Both the position numbers and the translations under genes were made by a program. Below, one piece after another: positions 36,852-45,837 of a stretch of DNA of 64,000 bases. The stretch is taken from positions 310,001 to 374,000 of the forward strand of contig NZ_JACKZY010000004.1 of the NCBI RefSeq assembly GCF_020833685.1. Reading direction: 5' to 3'. Under the pieces are notes generated by a model. The model was not told where the DNA came from, searched no databases, and saw only the letters and a program-made list of their open reading frames with translations. How positions within the stretch are numbered: the stretch's first letter is position 1; every line of letters starts with the position of its first letter. Source of the DNA: Nitratireductor sp. B36. Its GTDB lineage: Bacteria; Pseudomonadota; Alphaproteobacteria; Rhizobiales; Rhizobiaceae.

Positions 36852-37235
36852 TTTTGTTTCCCTGTTGATCCCCGGCCGGAAAGCGCTGGGCTCCGGCTTG
36901 GCAGCCAATGGTCTGATGCAGCAAAGGGTCGATAAGAGACGAAGCGTCGGTATCGTGCCTGCGCAAGCAGACACACCGTTTCGCGATCCCACCGGAATGA
37001 GCCCCTTGCTCGCGAACTTCTCAAGCATCGTGCTGGTGCCGGTCGCTTGTTTCAGGCCTCAGCCTTGCTTCTCGCACCCGTACAGCTTAATCTTGAGAAG
37101 ATTGGTCATATATATGTCTGACCTCAAAAACGTGTCGAGCCGAAAGAGTTTGTCAGGAACTGCAATCTCTTAGGCTCAAACGGCATTGTGCCGGTCGCGA
37201 TGTCGGTCGCGCCGTGCCGGTGTCAGGGTCTTTGA
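36852..37235. other. Divergent promoter region of TonB receptor and AraC regulator
   Basis: A 384-base gap with no convincing gene. It holds AATCTT-N3-AAGATT at 37089-37103 and TGA-N9-TCA at 37094-37108, overlapping each other, and an AT-rich ATATATAT stretch just beyond that could be a -10 region. Confidence 0.6.
37094..37108. promoter_or_regulatory. IRO-like iron box (TGA-N9-TCA)
   Basis: TGAGAAGATTGGTCA matches the RirA iron-responsive operator pattern TGA-N9-TCA known in Rhizobiales. It lies within the shared regulatory region of a TonB receptor and an AraC regulator, where iron control is expected. The pattern is short and could occur by chance. Confidence 0.5.
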
Positions 37236-38153
37236 ATGCAGTACACATCACAGGAACTTTTTGTTGGTGCCCTGGAGGGGGTGCCCAACTGCACCTCCGA
37301 TACGCGTGAGCTGAACATCTGGCCGAAATTCATGTTGATGGTGCTGTTGCAGGGCGCCCAGCACTTCGTGATCGATGGCCGACATTTTGAGATCGACGCG
37401 GGCACGGAGGCGGAGCGCTCGCCGACAGTGTTCATGCTCAATATCGCAAAGGACAGCCGGTTACGCTTCTTCAATGACAGCGAGACACCGCTGCGCAAGG
37501 TGATGATTTCTGCACCGCTGCCCTGGCTTCAGCGTCTGTTTGAGGTGCAGGATGAAGCGCAACAATCGGTCCTTCGGACCTTCTTTTCTCAGCATCTTGC
37601 CCATTTTGCCTTTGAGCCGGGGCAACACATCGTCCAGTCAGCCCAGAAGATCATGCAGCCGCCGCCAGCCCTGCAGGGCGAGTTGTGCTCCCTCTATCTG
37701 AGAGCTCAGGGGCTTGATCTGATGTGGCAGTCCCTGTTGACGATGCTCGCGGAAAAGCATGAGCTTCTTCCTGCGCCGACGCTCATCAGCCTGCGGTATT
37801 GTGAGCGTGCCCGCGATTTCATAGCCGGCAATCTGGATCGGGAACTCACCATAGGCCGCATCGCGCGTGAGGTCGGCTGCAGCACCTCCACGCTGCAACG
37901 GCATTTCAAGATGCACTTCGGCATGACAGTCTTCGACTTCATTCGGCAGAAACGCCTGGAAGCTGCTCGCGCGGCCCTTGCGCAGGATGGAATCCCGATC
38001 GCGCATGCAGCGTATTTGGCCGGTTACAACAACATTTCGAGTTTCACGACGGCTTTTCGCAAGGCATATGGCATGACCCCTAGTCAGGTTCGTGCCGGTG
38101 TGCCTCGGCCAGACGCTCAAAGATCTCCACCAGCGCTTCACACTCCGGGCTGA
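37236..38153 (+). CDS. AraC-family regulator (PchR/RhrA-like)
   Basis: A 305-aa regulator with a C-terminal AraC/XylS domain (residues about 195-290): ELTIGRIAREVGCSTSTLQRHFKMHFGMTVFDFIRQKR and HAAYLAGYNNISSFTTAFRKAYGMTPSQVR. The N-terminal part is of the type seen in siderophore-sensing regulators. It is divergent from the TonB receptor and probably activates it when the ferri-siderophore is present. Its last 74 bases overlap the 3' end of the opposing LysR gene. Confidence 0.85.
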   Translation: MQYTSQELFVGALEGVPNCTSDTRELNIWPKFMLMVLLQGAQHFVIDGRHFEIDAGTEAERSPTVFMLNIAKDSRLRFFNDSETPLRKVMISAPLPWLQRLFEVQDEAQQSVLRTFFSQHLAHFAFEPGQHIVQSAQKIMQPPPALQGELCSLYLRAQGLDLMWQSLLTMLAEKHELLPAPTLISLRYCERARDFIAGNLDRELTIGRIAREVGCSTSTLQRHFKMHFGMTVFDFIRQKRLEAARAALAQDGIPIAHAAYLAGYNNISSFTTAFRKAYGMTPSQVRAGVPRPDAQRSPPALHTPG

Positions 38154-38982
38154 GCTTTTCTCCGATCGGCTTGATAACCGAGTATTCAAAGCGCTCTTCA
38201 GTGTTGAGAGGACGGACGATACCCCCGGCGCGCTCATGTTCCTCGGCGGTGAATGGATCGACGATCCCCACGCCCAGGCCGCGCCGCACCAGAGCGGCAA
38301 TGACGATGGAAAGATAGCTGCGCATCTTCATCACCGGCGGCTTGCGCATTCTTGCAAAGCGTCGGTCGAAACTGCGGCCGGTCATGGTGGAATCGACAAA
38401 GCCCACGAAATCCAGGCCCGACAAATCCTCTATTTCCACCTCCGCCTTCTCGCCCAGGAAATGTCCGGCTGGAGCGATGAAGCGGTAGGGCAATGCGCCG
38501 GTTCGCACCACATCGATCTCCGACTTGTGCTGGGTCGGAATACCGAAGCCGATCTGGCATTGCCGCAGCGCGACTTGTCGCACCACAGGCAGCGTGGTCA
38601 TCGAGAAAAACTCCGCTCGGAACTCGGGCCGTAACTGGTGGAGTTCAGCAACGGCCTGTGGCAACGCTGCCTGGGCGAACGCCGGTGCTGCAGCGATGCT
38701 CAGCGTGGCACGTTGCCCGCGCTTGATCTGTTGGGCCGCCCGCTCGATATGCTTCAATCCGGTGAAGCTGCGCTCAACCTCCATCCAGAATTCATGCGCG
38801 GCCGGTGTCGCAACAATCCGACCGCCGTGGCGGGTAAAGAGCCGCAGATCGAGCCGTTCCTCCAGTTCCCTTATCAGGCGGCTGACGGCTGGTTGTGAGA
38901 TCAGAAGTTCTTCTGCAGCCCCGGAAACACTACCGGTGCGCATCACTTCGCGAAAGGCTTCCAGAGATCGTGGGCTGAGCAT
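38080..38982 (-). CDS. LysR-family regulator of the oxidase/peptide-ABC operon
   Basis: A 300-aa LTTR with HTH residues about 4-60 (AFREVMRTGSVSGAAEELLISQPAVSRLIRELEERLDLRLF), similar to the OccR/NocR opine-regulator group. It is divergent from the FAD oxidoreductase operon, and a perfect 9-base inverted repeat begins 3 bases before its ATG. It probably controls the operon in response to its substrate. Confidence 0.88.
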   Translation of the reverse strand: MLSPRSLEAFREVMRTGSVSGAAEELLISQPAVSRLIRELEERLDLRLFTRHGGRIVATPAAHEFWMEVERSFTGLKHIERAAQQIKRGQRATLSIAAAPAFAQAALPQAVAELHQLRPEFRAEFFSMTTLPVVRQVALRQCQIGFGIPTQHKSEIDVVRTGALPYRFIAPAGHFLGEKAEVEIEDLSGLDFVGFVDSTMTGRSFDRRFARMRKPPVMKMRSYLSIVIAALVRRGLGVGIVDPFTAEEHERAGGIVRPLNTEERFEYSVIKPIGEKLSPECEALVEIFERLAEAHRHEPD

Positions 38983-38984
38983 TT

Positions 38985-39037
38985 GGCTATAAGTTTTTCT
39001 GATAGAGATGGAATAAATCCTTATTTGCCTTATAGCC
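38985..39037. promoter_or_regulatory. Long inverted repeat, candidate LysR operator
   Basis: GGCTATAAG at 38985-38993 and CTTATAGCC at 39029-39037 are perfect complements, 35 bases apart, filling the gap between the LysR gene and the oxidase operon. The spacing suits a tetrameric LysR protein bound at recognition and activation sites. Confidence 0.6.
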
Positions 39038-39086
39038 GCTTCAGCCGTTCACTGACAGGATAATTCCATCCGGCCATGTGAGGGGC

Positions 39087-40403
39087 ATGAAGGTGAACGG
39101 TACCAGCTCCCAGGGGAGGATTGATCCGTCCCCCGTTCCAAATCAAACCGAGATTGTGGTTATCGGTGGCGGTATTGTTGGTGTCACGGCGGCTATTCAT
39201 CTGGCCGAGCGGGGCATTCCGGTCGTCCTGTGCGAGAAGGGGCGCATAGCCGGCGAGCAGTCCTCGCGAAACTGGGGCTGGATCCGCAAGACGGGACGCG
39301 ATCTACGTGAACTGCCGTTGATGATCGAGAGCGCGCGTCTTTGGGCGCGGATCGTCCCGCAGCTCGACACGGACATCGGCTATGGCGTGCGCGGCACCAC
39401 CTATCTCGCGGAAAATGACGCCGAGTTCGAACCCCATGAGGCGTGGTACGAGGCAGCAAAGCCCTTTCAGCTCGACACGGTTCTTTTGTCTTCAGCCGAG
39501 ACGGATCGGTTTCTCGGCCGTGGTGACCGCCGCTTCCGGGGTGCCATCCACACGCCCTCGGATGCAACAGCTGAACCTGCGCTTGCTGTGCCGGCAATGG
39601 CTCGATATGCAAAGAAATGCGGTGTTACCGTCCTTGAAAACTGCGCGGTTCGGATGGTGGAAAGAGCCAATGGCGCGGTTGTCGGTGTTGTCACCGAACA
39701 TGGTGAAATAGCGTGTAAGTCGGTCATCCTGGCCGGCGGCGTGTGGTCGCGCACATTCCTTGAAAATCTCGGGCTGAATCTGCCGCAGCTTGCCGTCAAG
39801 TCATCTGTATTGCGAACAGGCCCCGCGCCGGAGATCGTGTCCGGCGGTCTGGGTGCTGCGCGTGCTTCCGTGCGGAGGCGGCTGGATGGCGGTTACACGA
39901 TTGCGCGCAGCGGTGCCGCCGAGTTTCAGCTCATTCCGGCAGCGTTCCGTCATTTTGGCGCATTTCTGCCCGTGTTGCGGGATCGCTGGCGCATCATGAC
40001 AATCAAGGCCGGGCGGGATTTCTTTGGCCCGCTCGGAACGGCCCGTTGGCGGGCCGATGAGGAAACCCCTTTCGAGCGCGTCCGGGTCTTTGATCCGAAG
40101 CCGGACCCACGGCTCATCAACAGCGTGATGAATGCGGCGAGAGAGTTGCATCCGCAATTGGCTGATGCCCACCCGGTCGAGACTTGGGGCGGGATGATCG
40201 ACGTTATGCCAGACGAAATTCCTGTTCTGGATTCACCGCCGGGATGGCAGGGGCTCCTGATCGCAACAGGACTATCCGGCCACGGTTTCGGCATCGGCCC
40301 GGGCGCGGGCCTGCTTGCCGCGCAGATGACGACAGGCGAAACGCCGGTGGTGGACCCGAAACCGTTCAGCCTTTCCAGGTTCTCTAGGAGAGCGGTGGCA
40401 TGA
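39087..40403 (+). CDS. FAD-dependent amine/amino-acid oxidoreductase (DadA/DAO type)
   Basis: A 438-aa flavoprotein with the dinucleotide motif IVVIGGGIVGVTAAIHLAERG (FAD site), EQSSRNWGWIRKTGRD (a SRxxG-type flavin contact), and the C-terminal WGGMIDVMPDEIPVLD and GLSGHGFGIGPGAGLLAAQ typical of DAO enzymes. It would oxidise a D-amino acid, N-alkyl amino acid or opine. ATG 39087 is chosen over GTG 39078. Its stop overlaps the second oxidoreductase by 4 bases. Confidence 0.88.
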   Translation: MKVNGTSSQGRIDPSPVPNQTEIVVIGGGIVGVTAAIHLAERGIPVVLCEKGRIAGEQSSRNWGWIRKTGRDLRELPLMIESARLWARIVPQLDTDIGYGVRGTTYLAENDAEFEPHEAWYEAAKPFQLDTVLLSSAETDRFLGRGDRRFRGAIHTPSDATAEPALAVPAMARYAKKCGVTVLENCAVRMVERANGAVVGVVTEHGEIACKSVILAGGVWSRTFLENLGLNLPQLAVKSSVLRTGPAPEIVSGGLGAARASVRRRLDGGYTIARSGAAEFQLIPAAFRHFGAFLPVLRDRWRIMTIKAGRDFFGPLGTARWRADEETPFERVRVFDPKPDPRLINSVMNAARELHPQLADAHPVETWGGMIDVMPDEIPVLDSPPGWQGLLIATGLSGHGFGIGPGAGLLAAQMTTGETPVVDPKPFSLSRFSRRAVA

Positions 40404-41566
40404 GCGCAGCCGATGTCCTCGTCATCGGGGCAGGTATAACGGGCGCGGTCGCGGCCCTTGAGCTTGCGGAGATGGGCGCGCGGGTGGAAGTGGTCGACCG
40501 TTACGGCCCTGCGGCCATGGCATCGGGCTGGACGCTGGCCGGTGTACGGCAGTCCGGTCGACATCCAGCCGAGCTCCCGCTGGCCCGGGCTGCTGTGGCG
40601 CGTTGGCAGGAACTGGATCACAGGCTGGAAGCTAAGACGCATTACCGCCAGGAGGGAAATCTGCGCCTGGCGCGCAGCGACGCCGAAGTGGAGACAATAA
40701 AAGCGCTGGTTGCCGATCAGAAGGCGGCCGGGCTCGACATAAGTTTTCTGGCCGACAACAGCGCGGTCCGCGCCATGGTGCCGGCCCTTTCGGCGTCTGT
40801 GCGGGCTGCTTCCTGGTGCCCGACGGATGGCCACGCAGATCCGGTTGCCACGGTGAACGCCTATCTGCGGCTGGCGGAGCGAAAGGGCGTGAAAATTTCG
40901 ACGGGGGAGGTCGTCCAGCGTCTGGTGGTGAACGGAGCGAAAGTCAGCGGTGCCGTTACCCGGAACAGGGAGATATCGGCTGGGGCGGTTCTTGCGGCTC
41001 CAGGCATCCTGGTCAATAGGCTTCTGGAACCGCTTGGCCACGCCATCCCGTTGCAGCATCCGCTTGTCACGGTCCTGCGCAGCGCGCCCTGCCCACCGGT
41101 GGTTGCGCCCGTGCTCGGTGTCGCCAACGCAAATATGGCGGTGCGACAGGAGGCCGGGGGCCATCTAAGGGTGACGAGCGGCGCGGAAATCTGGACGGGC
41201 AAACTTGATGAGAAGGATGGCAAGCCTGTGGCGCGAACCTCCATGGGAAAGATCCAGGAGACGATCTCCCGCGTTTCCCACGTGTTGCCGGTCTTTGCCG
41301 ATGCCGAGATCGAAAGCGTTTGGGGTGGGGTGCTTGATCTCACTCCGGACGCTCTGCCGGTCATCGATGCCGTGCCTGGCGTCGACAATCTGGTGGTGGC
41401 GGCAGGGTTTTCCGGTCATGGTTTCGGTATCGGGCCGATAAGCGGCCTGCTCGCAGCCCAGCTTCTCCTGAACCGGCCGCCGGAGTTGGATATCAGTGCC
41501 TTTGGATTTGGCCGTTTTTCGAACCTTTCTCCAAAGGATCACGCTGCACTGACATTGCATGGTTGA
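40400..41566 (+). CDS. Second FAD-dependent DAO-type oxidoreductase
   Basis: A 388-aa flavoprotein with DVLVIGAGITGAVAALELAEMGA at the N-terminus and VWGGVLDLTPDALPVID plus GFSGHGFGIGPISGLLAAQLL at the end. It is related to, but not a recent copy of, the gene before it (438 aa). The ATGA overlap suggests a tight partnership, such as the two subunits of an opine oxidase or two related oxidases. Confidence 0.88.
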   Translation: MSAADVLVIGAGITGAVAALELAEMGARVEVVDRYGPAAMASGWTLAGVRQSGRHPAELPLARAAVARWQELDHRLEAKTHYRQEGNLRLARSDAEVETIKALVADQKAAGLDISFLADNSAVRAMVPALSASVRAASWCPTDGHADPVATVNAYLRLAERKGVKISTGEVVQRLVVNGAKVSGAVTRNREISAGAVLAAPGILVNRLLEPLGHAIPLQHPLVTVLRSAPCPPVVAPVLGVANANMAVRQEAGGHLRVTSGAEIWTGKLDEKDGKPVARTSMGKIQETISRVSHVLPVFADAEIESVWGGVLDLTPDALPVIDAVPGVDNLVVAAGFSGHGFGIGPISGLLAAQLLLNRPPELDISAFGFGRFSNLSPKDHAALTLHG

Positions 41567-41592
41567 GAGGGAAATGATGAGGGGAGACAGAA

Positions 41593-42306
41593 GTGCTTGA
41601 TCCAGCAGGCCGTGTGGTGATGGTTTCCGGTGCCAGCAGGGGGATTGGCAGGGCGCTGGTGGAAACACTGCACGCAAAGGGATACGCGGTGAGTGCCGGC
41701 GCGCGGGATGCGGCGTCGCTGGAAGCCGCTTTCACCCACCTTGCCGGAGACCGGCTGCTCTGCGCCCGGTATGAAGCCGGCGACCGGCAGACACATGCGG
41801 ACTGGCTGGCGGCGACACTGGAAAAATTCGGCCGCCTCGATGCTCTGGTCAACAACGCAGGCACCTCCAACACATTTTCCATCGAAATCGGCGAGGAAGC
41901 GGACCTTGATGCGCTCTGGACAATCAATGTGAAGGGCCCTCTTTTCCTCACCCGTGCCTGCCTTCCGCATCTCAAGGCGTCTGGAAGCGGACGCATCGTC
42001 AATGTGGTCTCGCTTTCGGGAAAGCGGGTCCGCAACGAAAACATCGCCTACAATATGACGAAGCATGCCATGATGGCGCTGACACACGGCACGCGCCGCA
42101 TCGGCTGGGAGCATGGCGTGCGCGCAACCGCGCTTTGCCCGAGCTTCGTTGCAACCGATCTCACCGCGGGCGTCACGAAGGTGGCGCGCGAGGAGATGAT
42201 AGAGCCCGGCGACCTTGCCGAGCTTGCTGCTACGGCGATCGCCCTGCCGAACACGGCAGCGATGGCTGAAATGCTGGTGAATTGCCGGCTCGAAGACACG
42301 CTTTAG
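41593..42306 (+). CDS. Short-chain dehydrogenase/reductase
   Basis: A 237-aa SDR: cofactor motif SGASRGIG (residues about 12-19), NNAG in LVNNAGTS, and active-site YNMTK with an upstream serine in VVSLSGK. Start is GTG 41593 after GGGGAGAC. It lies within the oxidase/ABC operon and probably reduces or oxidises an intermediate of the same pathway. Confidence 0.85.
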   Translation: MLDPAGRVVMVSGASRGIGRALVETLHAKGYAVSAGARDAASLEAAFTHLAGDRLLCARYEAGDRQTHADWLAATLEKFGRLDALVNNAGTSNTFSIEIGEEADLDALWTINVKGPLFLTRACLPHLKASGSGRIVNVVSLSGKRVRNENIAYNMTKHAMMALTHGTRRIGWEHGVRATALCPSFVATDLTAGVTKVAREEMIEPGDLAELAATAIALPNTAAMAEMLVNCRLEDTL

Positions 42307-42348
42307 GGAGCACGTCACGACAGATCGAAACTCGAAGAGGTGGAACCA

Positions 42349-43890
42349 ATGAAAAGAACAATCGGAACGACATTGATAAGCCTGCTGATGGCAGGCAGCG
42401 CGCTTGCCGCGGGCGAGACCTTGAACATCGGCATGGGAAGCGCCGATGCGGGCAAGCTTGATCCGCATGTGGCAACATCCACACCCGACAAGGGCCTTTT
42501 GCACTGGATGTTCAACGGCCTTGTGCGGATCAAGCCTGGTGAGGCAAGCCCCGCCAATATTGAACCCGACATCGCGGAAAGCTGGACGGCGTCGGAGGAC
42601 GGACTTACCTGGACCTTCAAGCTGCGCGAGGATGTCGAATGCCACGGCGATTACGGCCCGCTTGACGCTGAAGATGTGGTCTATTCGCTCAATCGCTCGG
42701 CAAATGCGGATGTCTCGGCCTTCGCCAAGGACTACACGGCGTTCGACAGTGTCGAGGCAACGGGTGACTATGAAGTCACGATCAAACTCAAGAACCCGGT
42801 TCCAAGCCTCCTTGGCATGCTCGTGCCCTATCATGGTGGCAACATCGTCTGCAAGGACGCGGTCGAGGCACTGGGTGCGGATTTCGAACGCACGCCCATC
42901 GGCACCGGGCCCTTCATGTTCGATGAATACCAGCCGCAGCAATATGTGAAGCTTGTGGCCAATCCCGAATATTTCCGCGGCGAACCCAAGATCAAGGAAA
43001 TCTACTACCGCTACATCCCCTCGGATGCTTCGCGTGACCTGGCGTTCCAGTCGGGTGAGATCGATATGATCTACGGCAAGCAGGATCAGACCTGGGTCGA
43101 GCGCATTTCGAAGATTCCCGGCACGAAAGTGGCGGTGATGAAGCCTGGCGAAATGTCCGTCATCCATCTCAACATGACGATGCCGCCGCTTGACGATGTT
43201 CGTGTCCGCCGCGCCGTGGCCCATGCGGTCAACCGTGATGCGATGGTTCAGTTCAAGGGGCCGGACGTGACGCTCGCGGCAGTATCGCCTGTTCCGGAAG
43301 GTTATCTCGGCTTCACCGACGATGTGCCGACCTACGAATATTCCATCGAGAAGGCCAAGGCGCTTCTTGCCGAGGCGGGCCACCCCGATGGCGTGACCAT
43401 CAAGGCGATCCACACCACCCTCCCGGGGATGATCACCACGATGGAAGCCATTCAGGCTCTTCTGCGTGAGGCGGACATCAATCTTGAGATCGAGACCGTC
43501 GAGCACGCGACCTTCCACGAGCAGATCCGCAAGGATTTGAGCCAGGTGACCCACTATTCGGCAGCGCGCTTCCCTGTTGCCGACACCTATCTGACTCAGT
43601 TCTTCCACTCCGATTCCATCGTCGGCACACCGACGGCGGTGACCAATTTCTCCCATTGCGCGGTGGCAGATGACGAGATCACCGGTGCCCGTGTGGCGAC
43701 GGATCCGGAGAAGCAGCTTGAACTGTGGGCGGAAGCACAGCGCAAGATCATGGATGAGGTCTGCGCCATTCCGATTGTGCAGAGCCTCCAGCTCTGGGCG
43801 TGGAAAGACACGCTTGATCTCGGCGTGGAAGTCAACGGTTCGCTCAATCTGAGCCCGCCGGTGACCGAAGCAGCCCACTTCACCGAATAG
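42349..43890 (+). CDS. Peptide/opine-type ABC binding protein (SBP_bac_5)
   Basis: A 513-aa exported binding protein with a signal peptide (MKRTIGTTLISLLMAGSALA). The mature protein has family features such as IAESWTASEDGLTWTFKLRE, a YSLNR segment and the GTGPFMFDEY motif. It carries a large solute (peptide, opine, glycoside) to the permeases that follow. Homologues include DppA and opine-binding proteins. Confidence 0.9.
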   Translation: MKRTIGTTLISLLMAGSALAAGETLNIGMGSADAGKLDPHVATSTPDKGLLHWMFNGLVRIKPGEASPANIEPDIAESWTASEDGLTWTFKLREDVECHGDYGPLDAEDVVYSLNRSANADVSAFAKDYTAFDSVEATGDYEVTIKLKNPVPSLLGMLVPYHGGNIVCKDAVEALGADFERTPIGTGPFMFDEYQPQQYVKLVANPEYFRGEPKIKEIYYRYIPSDASRDLAFQSGEIDMIYGKQDQTWVERISKIPGTKVAVMKPGEMSVIHLNMTMPPLDDVRVRRAVAHAVNRDAMVQFKGPDVTLAAVSPVPEGYLGFTDDVPTYEYSIEKAKALLAEAGHPDGVTIKAIHTTLPGMITTMEAIQALLREADINLEIETVEHATFHEQIRKDLSQVTHYSAARFPVADTYLTQFFHSDSIVGTPTAVTNFSHCAVADDEITGARVATDPEKQLELWAEAQRKIMDEVCAIPIVQSLQLWAWKDTLDLGVEVNGSLNLSPPVTEAAHFTE

Positions 43891-43996
43891 GGAACGGTAT
43901 CGCGCCGATCCCGATGATCCGGCCCGCCCCTTGCCTGTTTCCACATGGCAGGGGGCGGAGCATCGCCGGTTTGGCTTCGGCGCACCGAAAGGTGCC

Positions 43997-44938
43997 ATGA
44001 CAGCATTCGTCCTCAAACGGCTTGGCTTCGCGGTCATCACGCTCTTTGCCGTTCTGACCATCGTGTTTTTCATCGTCCGCATTCTTCCGGGCGATCCGGC
44101 GATGGCGATCCTTGGTGACCAGGCCAGCCAGGAAGCGCTGGTTGCTCTGCGAGCCCGGCTCGGCCTCGATCAGCCGCTCTATGTGCAATATGTCCAGTTT
44201 CTGGGAGGCGTGATCGTCGGAGACTGGGGCGTCTCCATGGTCTCGGGTCGCCCGGTCATTCAAGAGATTTTGAAGGTCCTGCCTGCGACCCTTGAGCTGA
44301 CGATCGTATCGCTCATCCTGGGCGCCGTGGTCGGTGTTCCGCTTGGTGTGTGGTCCGCAGTTCGGCGCAACAAGCTTCCCGATTACATCACCCGTATGGC
44401 ATCGCTGCTCGGGCTTTCCTTTCCGGCATTCGTCTCTGCGGTTCTCCTGCTTCTGGTTTTCGCCATCCAGCTCAGGTGGTTCCCGGTGATCAGTTCGGGG
44501 CAGGGCACGACATTGGGCGAGCGCCTGCGCGATCTCGCGCTGCCTGCAATCAATCTCGGCCTCATCATGGCCGCCTACATCACCCGCGTGGCGCGCTCAG
44601 CCATGCTGGAGGTGCTCAATCAGGACTATGTGCGAACGGCCTATGCCAAGGGGCTGGCCTTTGCCACCATCATCTGGCGCCACTGCCTACGCAACGCGAT
44701 GATCCCGGTCGTCACGGTGGTCGGTCTTTATCTCGGGATTTTGATTGGCAATTCGGTTCTGACAGAAATCGTCTTCAATCGCCCGGGACTCGGAAAGCTC
44801 ATCATCGGTGCACTCAACCAGCGTGATTACACCATGCTACAGGGCATGATGGTGATCTACACGCTTATCGTCGTTCTCGTGAACCTGTTGACCGACCTGA
44901 CCTATGGTCTGATCGACCCGAGGATCAAGTACTCATGA
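43997..44938 (+). CDS. ABC permease, DppB type
   Basis: A 313-aa inner-membrane permease with a typical DppB start (MTAFVLKRLGFAVITLFAV), FFIVRILPGDPA, LGLDQPLYVQY and the EAA-loop segment YVRTAYAKGLAFATIIWRHCLRNAM. About six hydrophobic helices. ATG 43997 is chosen; the longer frame to 43931 is not hydrophobic. It overlaps the next gene by 4 bases. Confidence 0.92.
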   Translation: MTAFVLKRLGFAVITLFAVLTIVFFIVRILPGDPAMAILGDQASQEALVALRARLGLDQPLYVQYVQFLGGVIVGDWGVSMVSGRPVIQEILKVLPATLELTIVSLILGAVVGVPLGVWSAVRRNKLPDYITRMASLLGLSFPAFVSAVLLLLVFAIQLRWFPVISSGQGTTLGERLRDLALPAINLGLIMAAYITRVARSAMLEVLNQDYVRTAYAKGLAFATIIWRHCLRNAMIPVVTVVGLYLGILIGNSVLTEIVFNRPGLGKLIIGALNQRDYTMLQGMMVIYTLIVVLVNLLTDLTYGLIDPRIKYS

Positions 44939-45837
44939 CACAGGCTACAACAACCTCTCTTTCGCGCGTTGCCTATCTGCGCAGCGCGCTCGCCGCCACC
45001 GGCAGTGGCCTCCTGAAGGCTTTCAATGCCAACAAGACGTCCTGGGTCGGCCTCGGTGTTTTCCTGATCGTCGCCGCCTTGGCCATCCTGGCGCCCTGGA
45101 TTGCGCCCTATGATCCGCTTGATCAGAACATCCTGTTTCGGCTCAAGCCGCCATCGGCCGAGCACTGGTTCGGCACGGATTATTATGGCCGCGATACGCT
45201 CTCCCGCATTCTGTGGGGCGCGCGCATTTCGCTTGCCATCGGTCTGCTTGCCATCGGGTCGGCCATGCTTCTTGGAACATTGATCGGCATGATCGCAGGC
45301 TATTATGGCGGGCGCACCGATATCATCATCATGCAGATCATGGATGTGCTGCTGGCCTTCCCCTCGTTGATCCTCGGCCTCATTGTCGTTGCCATGCTTG
45401 GGCCTTCCATCGCCAATCTGGTGATCGCGATCGCGCTGACGGCCATCCCGCCCTTTGCCCGCATCGCACGTGCTCCCACCATCGCCGTAAAGAACCGCGA
45501 GTTTATCGAAGCCGGTCGTGCGCTGGGTTACTCCGACACACGCCTGATGTTCGGCCATATCCTGCCCAACATCGCGCCGGAGATCCTCGTCATGGGTTCG
45601 CTCTGGCTCGCCACGGCCATTCGCGTGGAGGCTTCGCTTGCCTTCATCGGCCTTGGTGTGGCCCCGCCGACCGCCACCTGGGGCGGCATGATCCGGGAGG
45701 GCTTCGAGAACATTCTCGATAGTTTCTGGCTGGCCCTCTTTCCATCCATCGCCATCCTCATCGTCGTTTTCGCACTCAATCTGCTCGGTGATGGATTGCG
45801 CGACGCCATTGATCCAAGACTGCGGGGTGAAGAATGA
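44935..45837 (+). CDS. ABC permease, DppC type
   Basis: A 300-aa permease with the DppC N-terminal helix, APYDPLDQNI, HWFGTDYYGRDTLSRILWGAR and EFIEAGRALGYSDTRLMFGHILPN (EAA loop). It partners the DppB-like protein before it. ATGA overlaps at both ends indicate coupled translation. Confidence 0.92.
   Translation: MTQATTTSLSRVAYLRSALAATGSGLLKAFNANKTSWVGLGVFLIVAALAILAPWIAPYDPLDQNILFRLKPPSAEHWFGTDYYGRDTLSRILWGARISLAIGLLAIGSAMLLGTLIGMIAGYYGGRTDIIIMQIMDVLLAFPSLILGLIVVAMLGPSIANLVIAIALTAIPPFARIARAPTIAVKNREFIEAGRALGYSDTRLMFGHILPNIAPEILVMGSLWLATAIRVEASLAFIGLGVAPPTATWGGMIREGFENILDSFWLALFPSIAILIVVFALNLLGDGLRDAIDPRLRGEE

Noticed and set aside
41539-44082. A long (847-codon) leftward open frame opposite the SDR, binding-protein and permease genes
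   Set aside because: It runs antisense to clear SDR, SBP_bac_5 and DppB genes, has no recognisable domain, and is rich in His/Arg as expected for a shadow frame in GC-rich DNA.
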